Positions 7,356 through 14,949 of a stretch of 27,724 nt of DNA are shown here, piece after piece (positions within the stretch are counted from its first letter, which is position 1; every line of letters begins with the position of its first letter). The stretch comes from an uncultured Dorea sp. (GTDB taxonomy: Bacteria > Bacillota > Clostridia > Lachnospirales > Lachnospiraceae). A program made the translations under genes and the position numbers. The notes beneath the pieces were generated by a model. It made no database searches. It had not been told where the DNA came from and worked only from the letters and a program-made list of their open reading frames with translations. The DNA lies in assembly GCA_910578455.1 (NCBI GenBank), contig CAJTQA010000045.1, positions 1-27,724 on the forward strand. The letters are read 5' to 3'.

Positions 7356-8132
7356 TCAGCTCAGATACTGCCTCATGGCCCGCAGGGCATTTTTCTCAAG
7401 GCGGCTGACCTGCGCCTGGGAGATTCCCACATCCCCGGCAACCTCCATCTGTGTCCTCCCTTCAAAAAAGCGCAGCTGTATAATATGCCGCTCCCGGTCG
7501 CTCAGATGCTCCATCGCCGCCTCGAGGGAGAGGTTTTCCACCCATTTTTCCTCTTTGTTCTTTGTATCGCTCAGCTGATCCATGACGTAGAGTGCATCCC
7601 CGCCGTCATTGTAAACAGGTTCCTGCAGGCTCATAGGCGCCTGTATGGCATCCAGGGCAAACACAATGTCTTCTTTCGATATCCCGATCTCCTGGGCAAT
7701 TTCCTGCACCGTAGGCTCTTTCTGGTGCTGTTTCACATAATTTTCCTTAGCATAGATTGCCTTATACGCCGTGTCACGCAGGGAACGGCTCACCCGTATA
7801 CTGTTGTTATCCCGCATGTAACGCCTGATCTCCCCTATGATCATTGGCACGGCGTAGGTACTGAATTTCACATCCAGTTCCGTATTGAAATTATTGATTG
7901 CTTTGATAAGCCCGATGCAGCCGATCTGGAACAGGTCGTCCGGATTTTCATTGCTTGCCCCGAATCTCTTGATGACGCTCAGAACGAGCCTTAAATTCCC
8001 TTTGATATACTCTTCCTTTGCCTGCCGGTCTCCCTTTTTTATCCTCGCAAACAAAGCTTCCTTGTCCTCTTCCCTGAGGACCGGAAGCTTTGCTGTATTC
8101 ACGCCGCATATTTCTACTTTTCCCTGTGCCAT
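7356..8132 (-). CDS. sigG: RNA polymerase sigma factor SigG (late forespore)
   Basis: The 258-residue sigma-70 family protein directs transcription in the forespore after engulfment. It opens with the SigG-type segment KVEICGVNTAKLPVL, then region 2 (NPDDLFQIGCIGLIKAINNF, and FSTYAVPMIIGEIRRYMRD for -10 recognition), a short region 3, and region 4 ending in a helix-turn-helix (TQMEVAGDVGISQAQVSRLE). Length and order match SigG rather than SigF or SigE. The ATG has GGAGG nine bases upstream. In Bacillus sigG follows sigE directly; here a metallo-hydrolase gene lies between. A hairpin touches the ribosome binding site, and a possible SigF/SigG-type promoter sits in the short leader. Confidence 0.96.
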   Translation of the reverse strand: MAQGKVEICGVNTAKLPVLREEDKEALFARIKKGDRQAKEEYIKGNLRLVLSVIKRFGASNENPDDLFQIGCIGLIKAINNFNTELDVKFSTYAVPMIIGEIRRYMRDNNSIRVSRSLRDTAYKAIYAKENYVKQHQKEPTVQEIAQEIGISKEDIVFALDAIQAPMSLQEPVYNDGGDALYVMDQLSDTKNKEEKWVENLSLEAAMEHLSDRERHIIQLRFFEGRTQMEVAGDVGISQAQVSRLEKNALRAMRQYLS

Positions 8133-8144
8133 AATGAGAACCTC

Positions 8145-8169
8145 CTACCAGATAAATTTCATCTAGTAG
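8145..8169 (-). promoter_or_regulatory. Hairpin abutting the sigG ribosome binding site
   Basis: CTACTAGAT (8169-8161) can pair with ATCTGGTAG (8153-8145) on the minus-strand RNA, giving 9 pairs with one U-G wobble and a 7-base loop. The first base of the GGAGG ribosome binding site (8145) is also the last base of the stem. Read-through RNA from the upstream gene would contain the whole hairpin and could be poorly translated. Confidence 0.5.
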
Positions 8170-8198
8170 GATTTTCTCCATCTGGACATGACTTATTC
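8169..8198 (-). promoter_or_regulatory. Possible SigF/SigG-type promoter of sigG
   Basis: On the minus strand, GGAGAAAATCC (8179-8169) fits the SigF -10 pattern GGNNANANTNT except for its last base. GAATA (8198-8194), similar to forespore -35 elements, is 14 bp upstream. The -35 is imperfect and the call is tentative. If used, transcription would start within the 5' arm of the leader hairpin. Confidence 0.33.
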
Positions 8199-8239
8199 CC
8201 CATACAAGGAAAATAAAAAAACTTTTACTCCTTGACATT

Positions 8240-9847
8240 CTATCTGTCCCACTTGTCCGCAAGGTTATGTATCTGCGTCTCAAACTTGGCAAGCTCCTTG
8301 TTCGCAAGCCCTTCGTTGCGGTACACAACGTCAAGCAGCCGTTTCGCCGCTGCGATAACCCGCTGGAATGTCGTCTTTTTCCGCATATCCGCCGGTTTCT
8401 CCGCCGCTTTCTTCGGAGCCGGGATGCCTGCCGAGAGAATCTCTCCCGTGGCAAGGTCCACACATCCCCCGGAATACGGGGCCATGGCGGGATATCCGAA
8501 CTTTTCTGTGATCGTCTGGGCAAATTCATCCGTCACATGGTCTTCCCCGTGTACGACAAACACATGCTCCGGTTTCATCGTGAACCCTGACAGCCAGTCC
8601 AGAAGGCCGTTCATATCCGCATGTCCGCTTATTCCCTTGAGTGTCACGATCTTTGCGTTGACCTCTACATTCTCACCGAACAGTTTCACGCTTTCCGCCC
8701 CTTCGATCAGTTTCCTTCCAAGTGTTCCCACCGCCTGGTACCCTACAAAGCAGATGGTGCTCTCGCTCCTCCACAGGTTATGTTTCAGATGGTGGCGGAT
8801 ACGCCCTGCCTCGCACATTCCCGACGCGGAGAGGATGACTTTCGGTTTCTCGTCAAAATTGATCATCCTGGAATCATCGCTTGTGATCGACGTCTTAAGA
8901 CCCGGGAAGAGCAGGGGGTTGATTCCCTTATGGATAAGCTCCATCGCATCCTCGTCAAAGCAGGACTGGACGTTTTTATTAAATACCCTGGTTGCCTCCA
9001 CTGCCAGCGGGCTGTCTACATAAACCTCAAATCCGGGATATTCCGGCACAAGATTCTTTTCTTTGATCTCCCGGATAAAGTACAAAAGCTCCTGGGTGCG
9101 CCCCACCGCAAAAGACGGAACGACCACGTTTCCTCCCTTTGCGAAAGTCTCCCTTAGGATCTTTGTAAATTCCCCTACGTAATCCGGCTTTTCCGCGGAA
9201 TGAATCCGATTCCCGTAGGTGGACTCGATGACGATATAGTCCGCCATCTCCACTTTCTGAGGCTCTTTGATGATCGGCTGGTTCGTATTCCCCACGTCTC
9301 CAGAAAATACAATCTTTTTCGTGATCTGTTTCTCCGTCACCCACACCTCAATTGACGATGAGCCAAGAAGATGCCCCATGTCATTGAACCGCACTTCTAT
9401 CCCGTCGCACAGCGTCACCCTCTGGTTATAGTCCAGCGGGTGCAGCAGGCGGATCGCCGCGTCTGCGTGTTCCATGCTGTAAAGCGGCTCATACTCCGGA
9501 GCGCCGCTCCTCCTTGCCTTACGGTTGCGCCATTCCGCCTCAAATTCCTGAATGTGAGCACTGTCACGCAGCATGATGCTGCTCAAATCCGAGGTGGCGA
9601 ACGTAGTGATGATCTCCCCCTCAAACCCGTGCTTGCAAAGCAGGGGTATAAGGCCCGAATGGTCAATATGCGCGTGGGTCAAAAGCACATAGTCAATATC
9701 CCCCGCAGTGACAGGTATCTCCTGATTCTCATAGAGATCCGGCCCCTGCTCCATGCCATAGTCAACCAGGATGTTTTTATTGCACGCCTGAAGAAGATGG
9801 CAGCTCCCTGTTACCTCGTGGTCCGCTCCAATAAAAGTAAGTTTCAT
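8240..9847 (-). CDS. Beta-CASP metallo-beta-lactamase-fold hydrolase (probable ribonuclease)
   Basis: The 535-residue protein is a metallo-beta-lactamase-fold enzyme of the beta-CASP group, related to CPSF73-like nucleases. Visible are the metal motif HAHIDHSG (about 58-65), the later ligands in DMGHLLGSSS and FSGDVGN, the beta-CASP block with ESTYGNR, the His-bearing motif SASGMCEAGRIRHH and a C-terminal VVHGEDHV. It has a C-terminal extension of about 80 residues, rich in Lys/Ala then helical. RNA is the usual substrate; the target here is unknown. The ATG at 9847 is preferred to a GTG at 9853 because AGGAG is 8 bases from the ATG but only 2 from the GTG. It lies between sigE and sigG, an unusual place. 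Confidence 0.9.
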   Translation of the reverse strand: MKLTFIGADHEVTGSCHLLQACNKNILVDYGMEQGPDLYENQEIPVTAGDIDYVLLTHAHIDHSGLIPLLCKHGFEGEIITTFATSDLSSIMLRDSAHIQEFEAEWRNRKARRSGAPEYEPLYSMEHADAAIRLLHPLDYNQRVTLCDGIEVRFNDMGHLLGSSSIEVWVTEKQITKKIVFSGDVGNTNQPIIKEPQKVEMADYIVIESTYGNRIHSAEKPDYVGEFTKILRETFAKGGNVVVPSFAVGRTQELLYFIREIKEKNLVPEYPGFEVYVDSPLAVEATRVFNKNVQSCFDEDAMELIHKGINPLLFPGLKTSITSDDSRMINFDEKPKVILSASGMCEAGRIRHHLKHNLWRSESTICFVGYQAVGTLGRKLIEGAESVKLFGENVEVNAKIVTLKGISGHADMNGLLDWLSGFTMKPEHVFVVHGEDHVTDEFAQTITEKFGYPAMAPYSGGCVDLATGEILSAGIPAPKKAAEKPADMRKKTTFQRVIAAAKRLLDVVYRNEGLANKELAKFETQIHNLADKWDR

Positions 9848-9869
9848 ACCCACAACTCCTTTTTCTTTT

Positions 9870-9898
9870 ATTGTAGCACTTTTTTAAGAATATTTCAC
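9870..9898 (-). promoter_or_regulatory. Possible SigA promoter of the beta-CASP gene
   Basis: On the minus strand, GTGAAA (9898-9893) lies 17 bp upstream of TACAAT (9875-9870). The -35 matches only 4 of 6 bases and is inside the end of sigE. If real, it lets the metallo-hydrolase be made in vegetative cells independently of the spoIIG transcript. Confidence 0.4.
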
Positions 9899-10621
9899 CA
9901 TTTCGCGCTTAAGTCTTTGCATAATCTTTTTCTCCAGCCGTGAGATATACGACTGGGAGATTCCCAGGATATCAGCCACCTCTTTCTGCGTCTTCTCCTC
10001 TCCGTCCGGCATCCCAAGCCCAAACCGCATCTGGACGATCTTGCGCTCTCTTCCCGACAGCCTCCCGATAGCCTTTATAAGAAGTTTCTGCTCCACTTCA
10101 TTTTCCAGATTGCGGTAGATGGTATCCTCCTCCGTGCCGAGAATGTCCGACAGGAGCAGCTCGTTCCCGTCCCAGTCCACATTCAGCGGCTCGTCTATGG
10201 ACACCTCCAGTTTTGTCTTGTTATTCCTCCTCAAATACATAAGGATCTCATTCTCGATGCATCTTGACGCATACGTGGCAAGCTTTATATTTTTCTCCGG
10301 GTTAAATGTATTGATTGCCTTGATAAGCCCAATTGTTCCGATGGAGATCAAATCCTCTACCCCCACCCCGGTATTGTCGAATTTTTTTGCTATGTATACC
10401 ACCAGGCGCAGGTTGTGCTCTATCAGAAGGTTTTTTGCCCTTTCCGAGTCAGGCTCCCCAAGCATCCGGATGGCTTCCGTCTCCTCGTCCTGCTCAAGCG
10501 GCGGCGGGAGGACATCGGCTCCCCCGATGTAGTGTACTTCATTGGTTTCCGCAAACAAAAACGCCTTGAGATTTTCGAATACCGGAAACTTTACCTGTCC
10601 TTTCATTGCTGCGTTTATCAT
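9884..10621 (-). CDS. sigE: RNA polymerase sigma factor SigE precursor (mother cell)
   Basis: The protein is 245 residues from ATG 10621. It is the early mother-cell sporulation sigma factor, made as an inactive precursor. Diagnostic stretches are EVHYIGGADVLPPPL, EDLISIGTIGLIKAINTFNP (region 2), ATYASRCIENEILMYLRRNN (-10 recognition) and the region 4 helix-turn-helix KEVADILGISQSYISRLEKK. The roughly 28 residues before EVHYIGG are the pro-sequence that SpoIIGA should remove. I chose the ATG because a GGAAGGAAG site precedes it closely; a TTG at 10639 overlapping the spoIIGA stop would add six residues. The gene directly follows its own processing protease. Confidence 0.96.
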   Translation of the reverse strand: MINAAMKGQVKFPVFENLKAFLFAETNEVHYIGGADVLPPPLEQDEETEAIRMLGEPDSERAKNLLIEHNLRLVVYIAKKFDNTGVGVEDLISIGTIGLIKAINTFNPEKNIKLATYASRCIENEILMYLRRNNKTKLEVSIDEPLNVDWDGNELLLSDILGTEEDTIYRNLENEVEQKLLIKAIGRLSGRERKIVQMRFGLGMPDGEEKTQKEVADILGISQSYISRLEKKIMQRLKREMVKYS

Positions 10622-10635
10622 ACTCTTCCTTCCCT

Positions 10636-11493
10636 TCAATTATACTTTGACGGACGGAGCCCGCCCGCGCCGCAGGCGCATGAATTACGGGATGCCCTCT
10701 GGGTACAGATATCCGGATTCAAGATCATCCCATAGCTGTCAGAGTCCAGTTCATCCCTGCACACTGCCAGCATCGGGCGAAGAACCTCCGTTTTCTTTCT
10801 TCCGTTGTCCAGATCCATCCTGTCAATTTCAAATATCGGCATTACTCCCGCCTTTTCCCCAATCGAATGATAGGAAATAAAGCGAATCCCGTCGGATTTT
10901 TCATGCTCCCTGTCAAATCCCAGCACACGCGCCGTGCCGGGAGCTATGATGCTGACCGGTTTCCCCGTCGCCTTATCCCTCAGACGGTTCCCCGTATCAA
11001 TAAGCGCCTTAAGCCGGCAGGTCTTCTCCCCGCTGTACAGGATAGCCGTACAGTGCGTCTGATTGTTCCTCACAAGAGCCTCTGCCAGGTTCCACGCCCC
11101 GAGAGCGGCATAATACCCAAGCAGCGCAAGTGCAAAGAAAAGGCTCACATCCCTCACATACTGCCGGAAAAATGTCATTGCCCCTCCAAGGATGAACCCT
11201 CCGGCGTACAGAAACAAATATGCCTTCACAAGCTCCCGACCCCATTTGACATTTAATCCTGTTTTCAGCATGATAATGCTCACAGCGCCATGAAACAACA
11301 AGATTTTCAGAAATGCCCACGGTATCGGGATTGCGATCAAAGCGCATGTGATAGCCGCCCCCGCCAATGCTCCCAGCACAACCCTGAATCCCGGAACGTC
11401 AAGCCGCATCATCCTCTTAAGAAATGTGAGAAGCAGGAAATCCATCATAAAATTCACAAGAAAAAATACATCTATGTATAATTCATACTGCAC
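10636..11493 (-). CDS. spoIIGA: Sigma-E processing peptidase SpoIIGA
   Basis: The 285-residue membrane protease cleaves pro-SigE during septation. The N-terminal 140 residues contain five predicted membrane segments. The C-terminal half carries the aspartic protease motif ALIDTGNRL with catalytic Asp166; SpoIIGA acts as a dimeric aspartic protease that is switched on by SpoIIR. The start is a GTG at 11493 with GGCGGAG just upstream. The end is odd: after the expected family ending GMILNPDI come 23 more residues rich in Cys, Arg and Gly (CTQRASRNSC and onward) with a GC-rich hairpin in the DNA. This may be strain-specific read-through or an old frameshift. Confidence 0.94.
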   Translation of the reverse strand: MQYELYIDVFFLVNFMMDFLLLTFLKRMMRLDVPGFRVVLGALAGAAITCALIAIPIPWAFLKILLFHGAVSIIMLKTGLNVKWGRELVKAYLFLYAGGFILGGAMTFFRQYVRDVSLFFALALLGYYAALGAWNLAEALVRNNQTHCTAILYSGEKTCRLKALIDTGNRLRDKATGKPVSIIAPGTARVLGFDREHEKSDGIRFISYHSIGEKAGVMPIFEIDRMDLDNGRKKTEVLRPMLAVCRDELDSDSYGMILNPDICTQRASRNSCACGAGGLRPSKYN

Positions 11494-11539
11494 GCTCCGC
11501 CTTCTTTCTTTTTATTCTGCATGTACCTGAACAAGTCAT

Positions 11540-11606
11540 ATTATATGGCTTATGGATGGAAAAATTTGTCATTCCGTGAAATACGGCAGAGGTTTTTATC
11601 GACACA
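11540..11606 (-). promoter_or_regulatory. spoIIG-like promoter with long spacer and 0A-like boxes
   Basis: On the minus strand a perfect -10 TATAAT (11545-11540) is preceded, 21 bp upstream, by ATGACA (11572-11567), 5 of 6 to the SigA -35. A 17-bp spacer would be normal; Bacillus spoIIG has 22 bp and needs Spo0A. TTTGTCATT (11565-11573, plus orientation) overlaps this -35, and TGTGTCGAT (11606-11598, minus) lies 33 bp away. Each matches the 0A box TTTGTCRAA at 7 of 9 positions. Confidence 0.55.
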
Positions 11607-11612
11607 GCATGA

Positions 11613-11647
11613 CAAAAAACCGTGCGGATAGCATTATCCGCACGGTT
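11613..11647 (-). terminator. Intrinsic terminator of ftsZ
   Basis: A perfect 13-bp stem (11618-11630 with 11635-11647), a 4-base loop and a following TTTTTT on the minus strand lie 24 bases past the ftsZ stop. It separates the division cluster from spoIIGA-sigE. Confidence 0.93.
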
Positions 11648-11670
11648 CTTACCACTCTATGAGTGACTGT

Positions 11671-12909
11671 TTACTTTTTAAAGAAATCCGGAATCTTAAT
11701 AGACTGCTCCTTAACGCTGGGCGAAGGAGCTTTCGGGGTCTCCAGCGTCGGGGTCGTACCGCCGCCCGCCGGCCTCCTGGAAACCTGTGAGACAGAGCTG
11801 GTGGCTCTTGTCGGCACCATGCCAAGATCCAATTTCGGAGCCTGCTGCTGCTGAATCGGCGAAGCCTTCAGGCCTACATGCTTGTCATAGCCCTCAAAAG
11901 GCTGCTGACCCGGCCTCTGTGTCTCCAGCCTCGTCTTCAGTTTCGACGCGGCTCCTCCCACATTGTGAAGCCCTGTGGCGATAACCGTAATCGTAGCCTC
12001 GTCTGTCCTGGAATCATCATACATCGCTCCAAAGATGATATTTGCATCTTCTCCCGCCAGATCCTGCACAAACTCCGCCGCATCGGACGCATCCATCAGA
12101 GTGATGTCTCCGGTTACATTGATAATGACATGGGAAGCCCCTGCAATCGTCGTCTCAAGAAGCGGACTTGCCACTGCCTGCTTAACGGCCTCGAGAGCCT
12201 TGTCGTCGCCGCGCCCCTGACCGATACCGATATGGGCAATGCCCTTGTCCGTCATAACGGTCTGCACATCCGCAAAGTCAAGGTTGATAAGAGACGGCAC
12301 ATTAATCAAGTCCGTGATTCCCTGGATACCCTGCTGCAGCACCTCGTCAGCCTTCTTCAATGCCTCCGGCATCGTCGTGCGCCTGTCCACAACCTCCAGC
12401 AGCTTGTCATTTGGGATGACGATCAGCGTGTCCACATTTTCTTTTAACTTCTCAATGCCGGAAAGTGCATTGTTCATACGTGCCTTTGACTCGAAACGGA
12501 ACGGCTTTGTCACGACTCCTACCGTCAGGGCTCCCTGCCCCTTCGCGATGCGTGCAACTACGGGGGTCGCTCCGGTTCCGGTTCCGCCGCCCATTCCGCA
12601 GGTGACGAAGACCATATCCGCACCCTTAAGCGCTGCTGAAATCTCTTCTTCGCTCTCTTCCGCCGCCTTTTCTCCAACCTCAGGCTTTGCACCCGCGCCA
12701 AGCCCTTTCGTGATCTTTTCCCCAATCTGCATGAGCGTCGGTGCTTTGCTCAGCTGAAGCGCCTGCTTGTCTGTATTAACCGCAATAAACTCCACACCGG
12801 CAATCTGTTCATCAATCATGCGGTTCACAGCATTATTACCGCCTCCGCCTACTCCAACAACAATTATCTTTGCCGCTGCTTCCGATTCGTTCGTTTTAAT
12901 TTCTAGCAA
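11671..12909 (-). CDS. ftsZ: Cell division protein FtsZ
   Basis: The 412-residue tubulin-like GTPase polymerises into the division ring. The nucleotide-binding T1 loop GVGGGGNNAVNRM (19-31), the G-box GGGTGTG (107-113) and the T7 synergy loop NLDFADV are intact. A Gln/Pro/Ser-rich linker follows and ends in the conserved tail peptide IKIPDFFKK, which binds membrane tethers and regulators. I placed the start at TTG 12909: AAGGAGGAG is six bases upstream and the protein then begins MLEIKTN as in close relatives. The same frame extends upstream to 12975 without a suitable ribosome binding site. It is last in the cluster, with its own promoter and terminator; no ftsA lies next to it. Confidence 0.96.
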   Translation of the reverse strand: MLEIKTNESEAAAKIIVVGVGGGGNNAVNRMIDEQIAGVEFIAVNTDKQALQLSKAPTLMQIGEKITKGLGAGAKPEVGEKAAEESEEEISAALKGADMVFVTCGMGGGTGTGATPVVARIAKGQGALTVGVVTKPFRFESKARMNNALSGIEKLKENVDTLIVIPNDKLLEVVDRRTTMPEALKKADEVLQQGIQGITDLINVPSLINLDFADVQTVMTDKGIAHIGIGQGRGDDKALEAVKQAVASPLLETTIAGASHVIINVTGDITLMDASDAAEFVQDLAGEDANIIFGAMYDDSRTDEATITVIATGLHNVGGAASKLKTRLETQRPGQQPFEGYDKHVGLKASPIQQQQAPKLDLGMVPTRATSSVSQVSRRPAGGGTTPTLETPKAPSPSVKEQSIKIPDFFKK

Positions 12910-12992
12910 GGGTTTCTCCTCCTTCGTCTTCCTTAATATATACATCTCATGTATAGAATAATCCAATACATGCACTTTTCCATATATACTAT

Positions 12993-13021
12993 ATAATATA
13001 GGCTTTTGTGCAAAATATCAA
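12993..13021 (-). promoter_or_regulatory. SigA-type promoter of ftsZ
   Basis: On the minus strand, -35 TTGATA (13021-13016) and -10 TATTAT (12998-12993) are 17 bp apart, each 5 of 6 to consensus. The leader of about 77 bases contains a 7-bp inverted repeat (12948-12954 with 12966-12972). ftsZ can therefore be transcribed apart from divIB. Confidence 0.62.
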
Positions 13022-13040
13022 TAGAATTACGTAATTTTTC

Positions 13041-13823
13041 TTATTTTTCTTTTAAAGTTTCTCCTTTGTTAAAAGTAACGGTTCCCTGATCCTCCGAATA
13101 ATTTTCTAAATGCAGCATTCCTTTCTTCCTCCCAAGCTTTTCCAGGATGGGGGGAATCTGTGCAACCTTATCTGCAGATACCGATTTCCCAAGGTTTACG
13201 TATACTTTTTCCAGTTTCAGGTATATATTTCCATTCCTGCACAATATCTTCTCCGCTGTAAGGCTATATTTCTTAAGCTCCCTTGACGTTTCCAATATCT
13301 CCTCGAAAATCCCGGCCTCGCTGCTCTCCAGCTTTTGATAGAGACGGGTTCCTTTAACCTCAATGCCCTCAACAAAAGGAACTTCTTCCATCAGCCCGTT
13401 GCTTTTAAATACCACGAGCCCTTCCTTGTCAAAATAAGCGTACTCTTCTCCGTCGGACATATATCCTATAATCGTTTTCTCCCTTACGACCACCTTCACT
13501 TCCCATGGACTTTTAAGCGATACCTTCACGCTTTCCAGGCAGGGCAGGACTTCTCCTCTTCCCACCATGTATTTCCCGATTATGTACAGGGAATTGACTG
13601 AATATTTGTCGTTCTGAACCATTTCCTTCACCTGCCTGTCGGTGCAGTAATCATTCCCCTCGATTTTAACCGTCTGCACCCGGAACAGGAGCATAATGCC
13701 AAGCCCCACGATGGCAAGCCCCAGGACGAACACGATAAACGCATACAGAAACTGTGGTTTCTTTTTCTTTTTTTTTCTCCTCCGGGGCCTGCCCCCCGCA
13801 TCTTCGTATCTTCTTCTTTCCAT
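13041..13823 (-). CDS. divIB: Cell division protein DivIB/FtsQ
   Basis: The 260-residue bitopic protein of the divisome forms a complex with FtsL and DivIC at the septum. It has a basic cytoplasmic N-terminus (RRRKKKKKKP at about 14-23), one membrane segment (25-47), then an external POTRA-like domain beginning RVQTVKIEGNDYC and a beta domain with the short C-terminal tail usual for the family. The ATG at 13823 is chosen because GGGAGG is six bases upstream; the frame is open 93 bases further into the end of ftsW. The gap to ftsW is 34 bases. Confidence 0.9.
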   Translation of the reverse strand: MERRRYEDAGGRPRRRKKKKKKPQFLYAFIVFVLGLAIVGLGIMLLFRVQTVKIEGNDYCTDRQVKEMVQNDKYSVNSLYIIGKYMVGRGEVLPCLESVKVSLKSPWEVKVVVREKTIIGYMSDGEEYAYFDKEGLVVFKSNGLMEEVPFVEGIEVKGTRLYQKLESSEAGIFEEILETSRELKKYSLTAEKILCRNGNIYLKLEKVYVNLGKSVSADKVAQIPPILEKLGRKKGMLHLENYSEDQGTVTFNKGETLKEK

Positions 13824-13857
13824 GTATGTCCTCCCGGTAAGTTTACATACCTGCCTC

Positions 13858-14937
13858 TTATTGTACCACCCTCGACACGCTGAGTACAAGCCCCATTTCA
13901 AGCAGCAGGAACACAACCGAAGTTCCTCCGTAGCTTATGAATGGCAGCGTGATCCCCGTATTCGGTATCGTATTTGTCACGACGGCAATGTTCAGGATGA
14001 CCTGTATCATCATATGGGCCATGGCCCCGGAGGCGATAAGAGCGCCGAAAAGATCCTGCGCGTGGGTTGCGATGACAAAAAACCTCCAGATCAGGATAAG
14101 GAAAAGGATCAGCACAAATCCTGCCCCGAAAAGCCCCAGCTCCTCACATATAATAGAAAAGATCATGTCATTCTGCGCCTCTGGCACAAACCCAAGTTTC
14201 TGCACGCTCTCCCCTAGGCCGCGCCCGAAAAGCCCACCGGAACCGATAGCGTAAAGACCCTGGAGCGTCTGGTAGCCCTTTTCAAATTTTTCCGGGTTCC
14301 TCCATATTTCCAGACGTTCCAGCCTGTAACTCTCAAGCGCAAGGAAGATGGTCATAAAGCCGCCTCCCAGGGCACCCATAAAGATAAACTGTCCATATTT
14401 CGGACTCGCCACAAACACGACGACGACCCCAATCCCCAATATGATGATCGCAGTGCTTAGATTATTGGAACCCACAAGCCCCACGATTGGCAAGATCAGC
14501 ACCATCACCCGGAAAAGAGAGCGGAACTTCCCCATCTCCTTCGCCCTCTCTGAAACAATGCACGCCAGGAACAAAATCACCGCCACTTTGGCAAATTCAG
14601 ACGGCTGGAATGAAAAAGGCCCCAAAGACAGCCATCTTTTGGACCCATTGTACTCTTCGCCCACAAACAGCACTGCCACCGCCAGCAAGATCGCCGTAAA
14701 ATACCCGAGAAACGCCGCATGTTTCCATACGCGGTAGTCCATCTCCGCCACAAAGAACATCCCGGCGGCTCCCAGGCAGGTGGCAAATAGCTGCTTTTTC
14801 AGGTAATAGAACGCATCGTTAAATTTCACCTCGCCATTGTAAGCACTGGTGCTGTATAAAATTATCAATCCAAATACCACCAAAAACAGCAAAGCGGCAA
14901 GAAGCGTAATGTCATACTTTTTCTTTTTTGGCTGCAA
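13858..14937 (-). CDS. ftsW: SEDS peptidoglycan glycosyltransferase FtsW
   Basis: The 359-residue multispanning protein (about ten membrane segments) of the FtsW/RodA/SpoVE group polymerises glycan strands from lipid II with a partner class B PBP. Diagnostic stretches are LILYSTSAYNG after segment 1, FQPSEFAKVAVILFLA, the loop ending GLGESVQKLGFVPEAQNDMIFS and the terminal ITLPFISYGGTS. The start is probably TTG 14937: AGGAG lies eight bases upstream, whereas a GTG at 14946 would overlap the ribosome binding site. The site overlaps the murD stop, suggesting coupling. A close paralogue is at 24473-25642; position in the cluster argues this is the division copy. Confidence 0.9.
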   Translation of the reverse strand: MQPKKKKYDITLLAALLFLVVFGLIILYSTSAYNGEVKFNDAFYYLKKQLFATCLGAAGMFFVAEMDYRVWKHAAFLGYFTAILLAVAVLFVGEEYNGSKRWLSLGPFSFQPSEFAKVAVILFLACIVSERAKEMGKFRSLFRVMVLILPIVGLVGSNNLSTAIIILGIGVVVVFVASPKYGQFIFMGALGGGFMTIFLALESYRLERLEIWRNPEKFEKGYQTLQGLYAIGSGGLFGRGLGESVQKLGFVPEAQNDMIFSIICEELGLFGAGFVLILFLILIWRFFVIATHAQDLFGALIASGAMAHMMIQVILNIAVVTNTIPNTGITLPFISYGGTSVVFLLLEMGLVLSVSRVVQ

Positions 14938-14949
14938 AGCACGCACTCC

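Noticed and set aside
8232..9023. A 263-codon plus-strand frame opposite the beta-CASP gene
   Set aside because: It is antisense to a gene with all catalytic motifs and its translation shows no recognisable domain.
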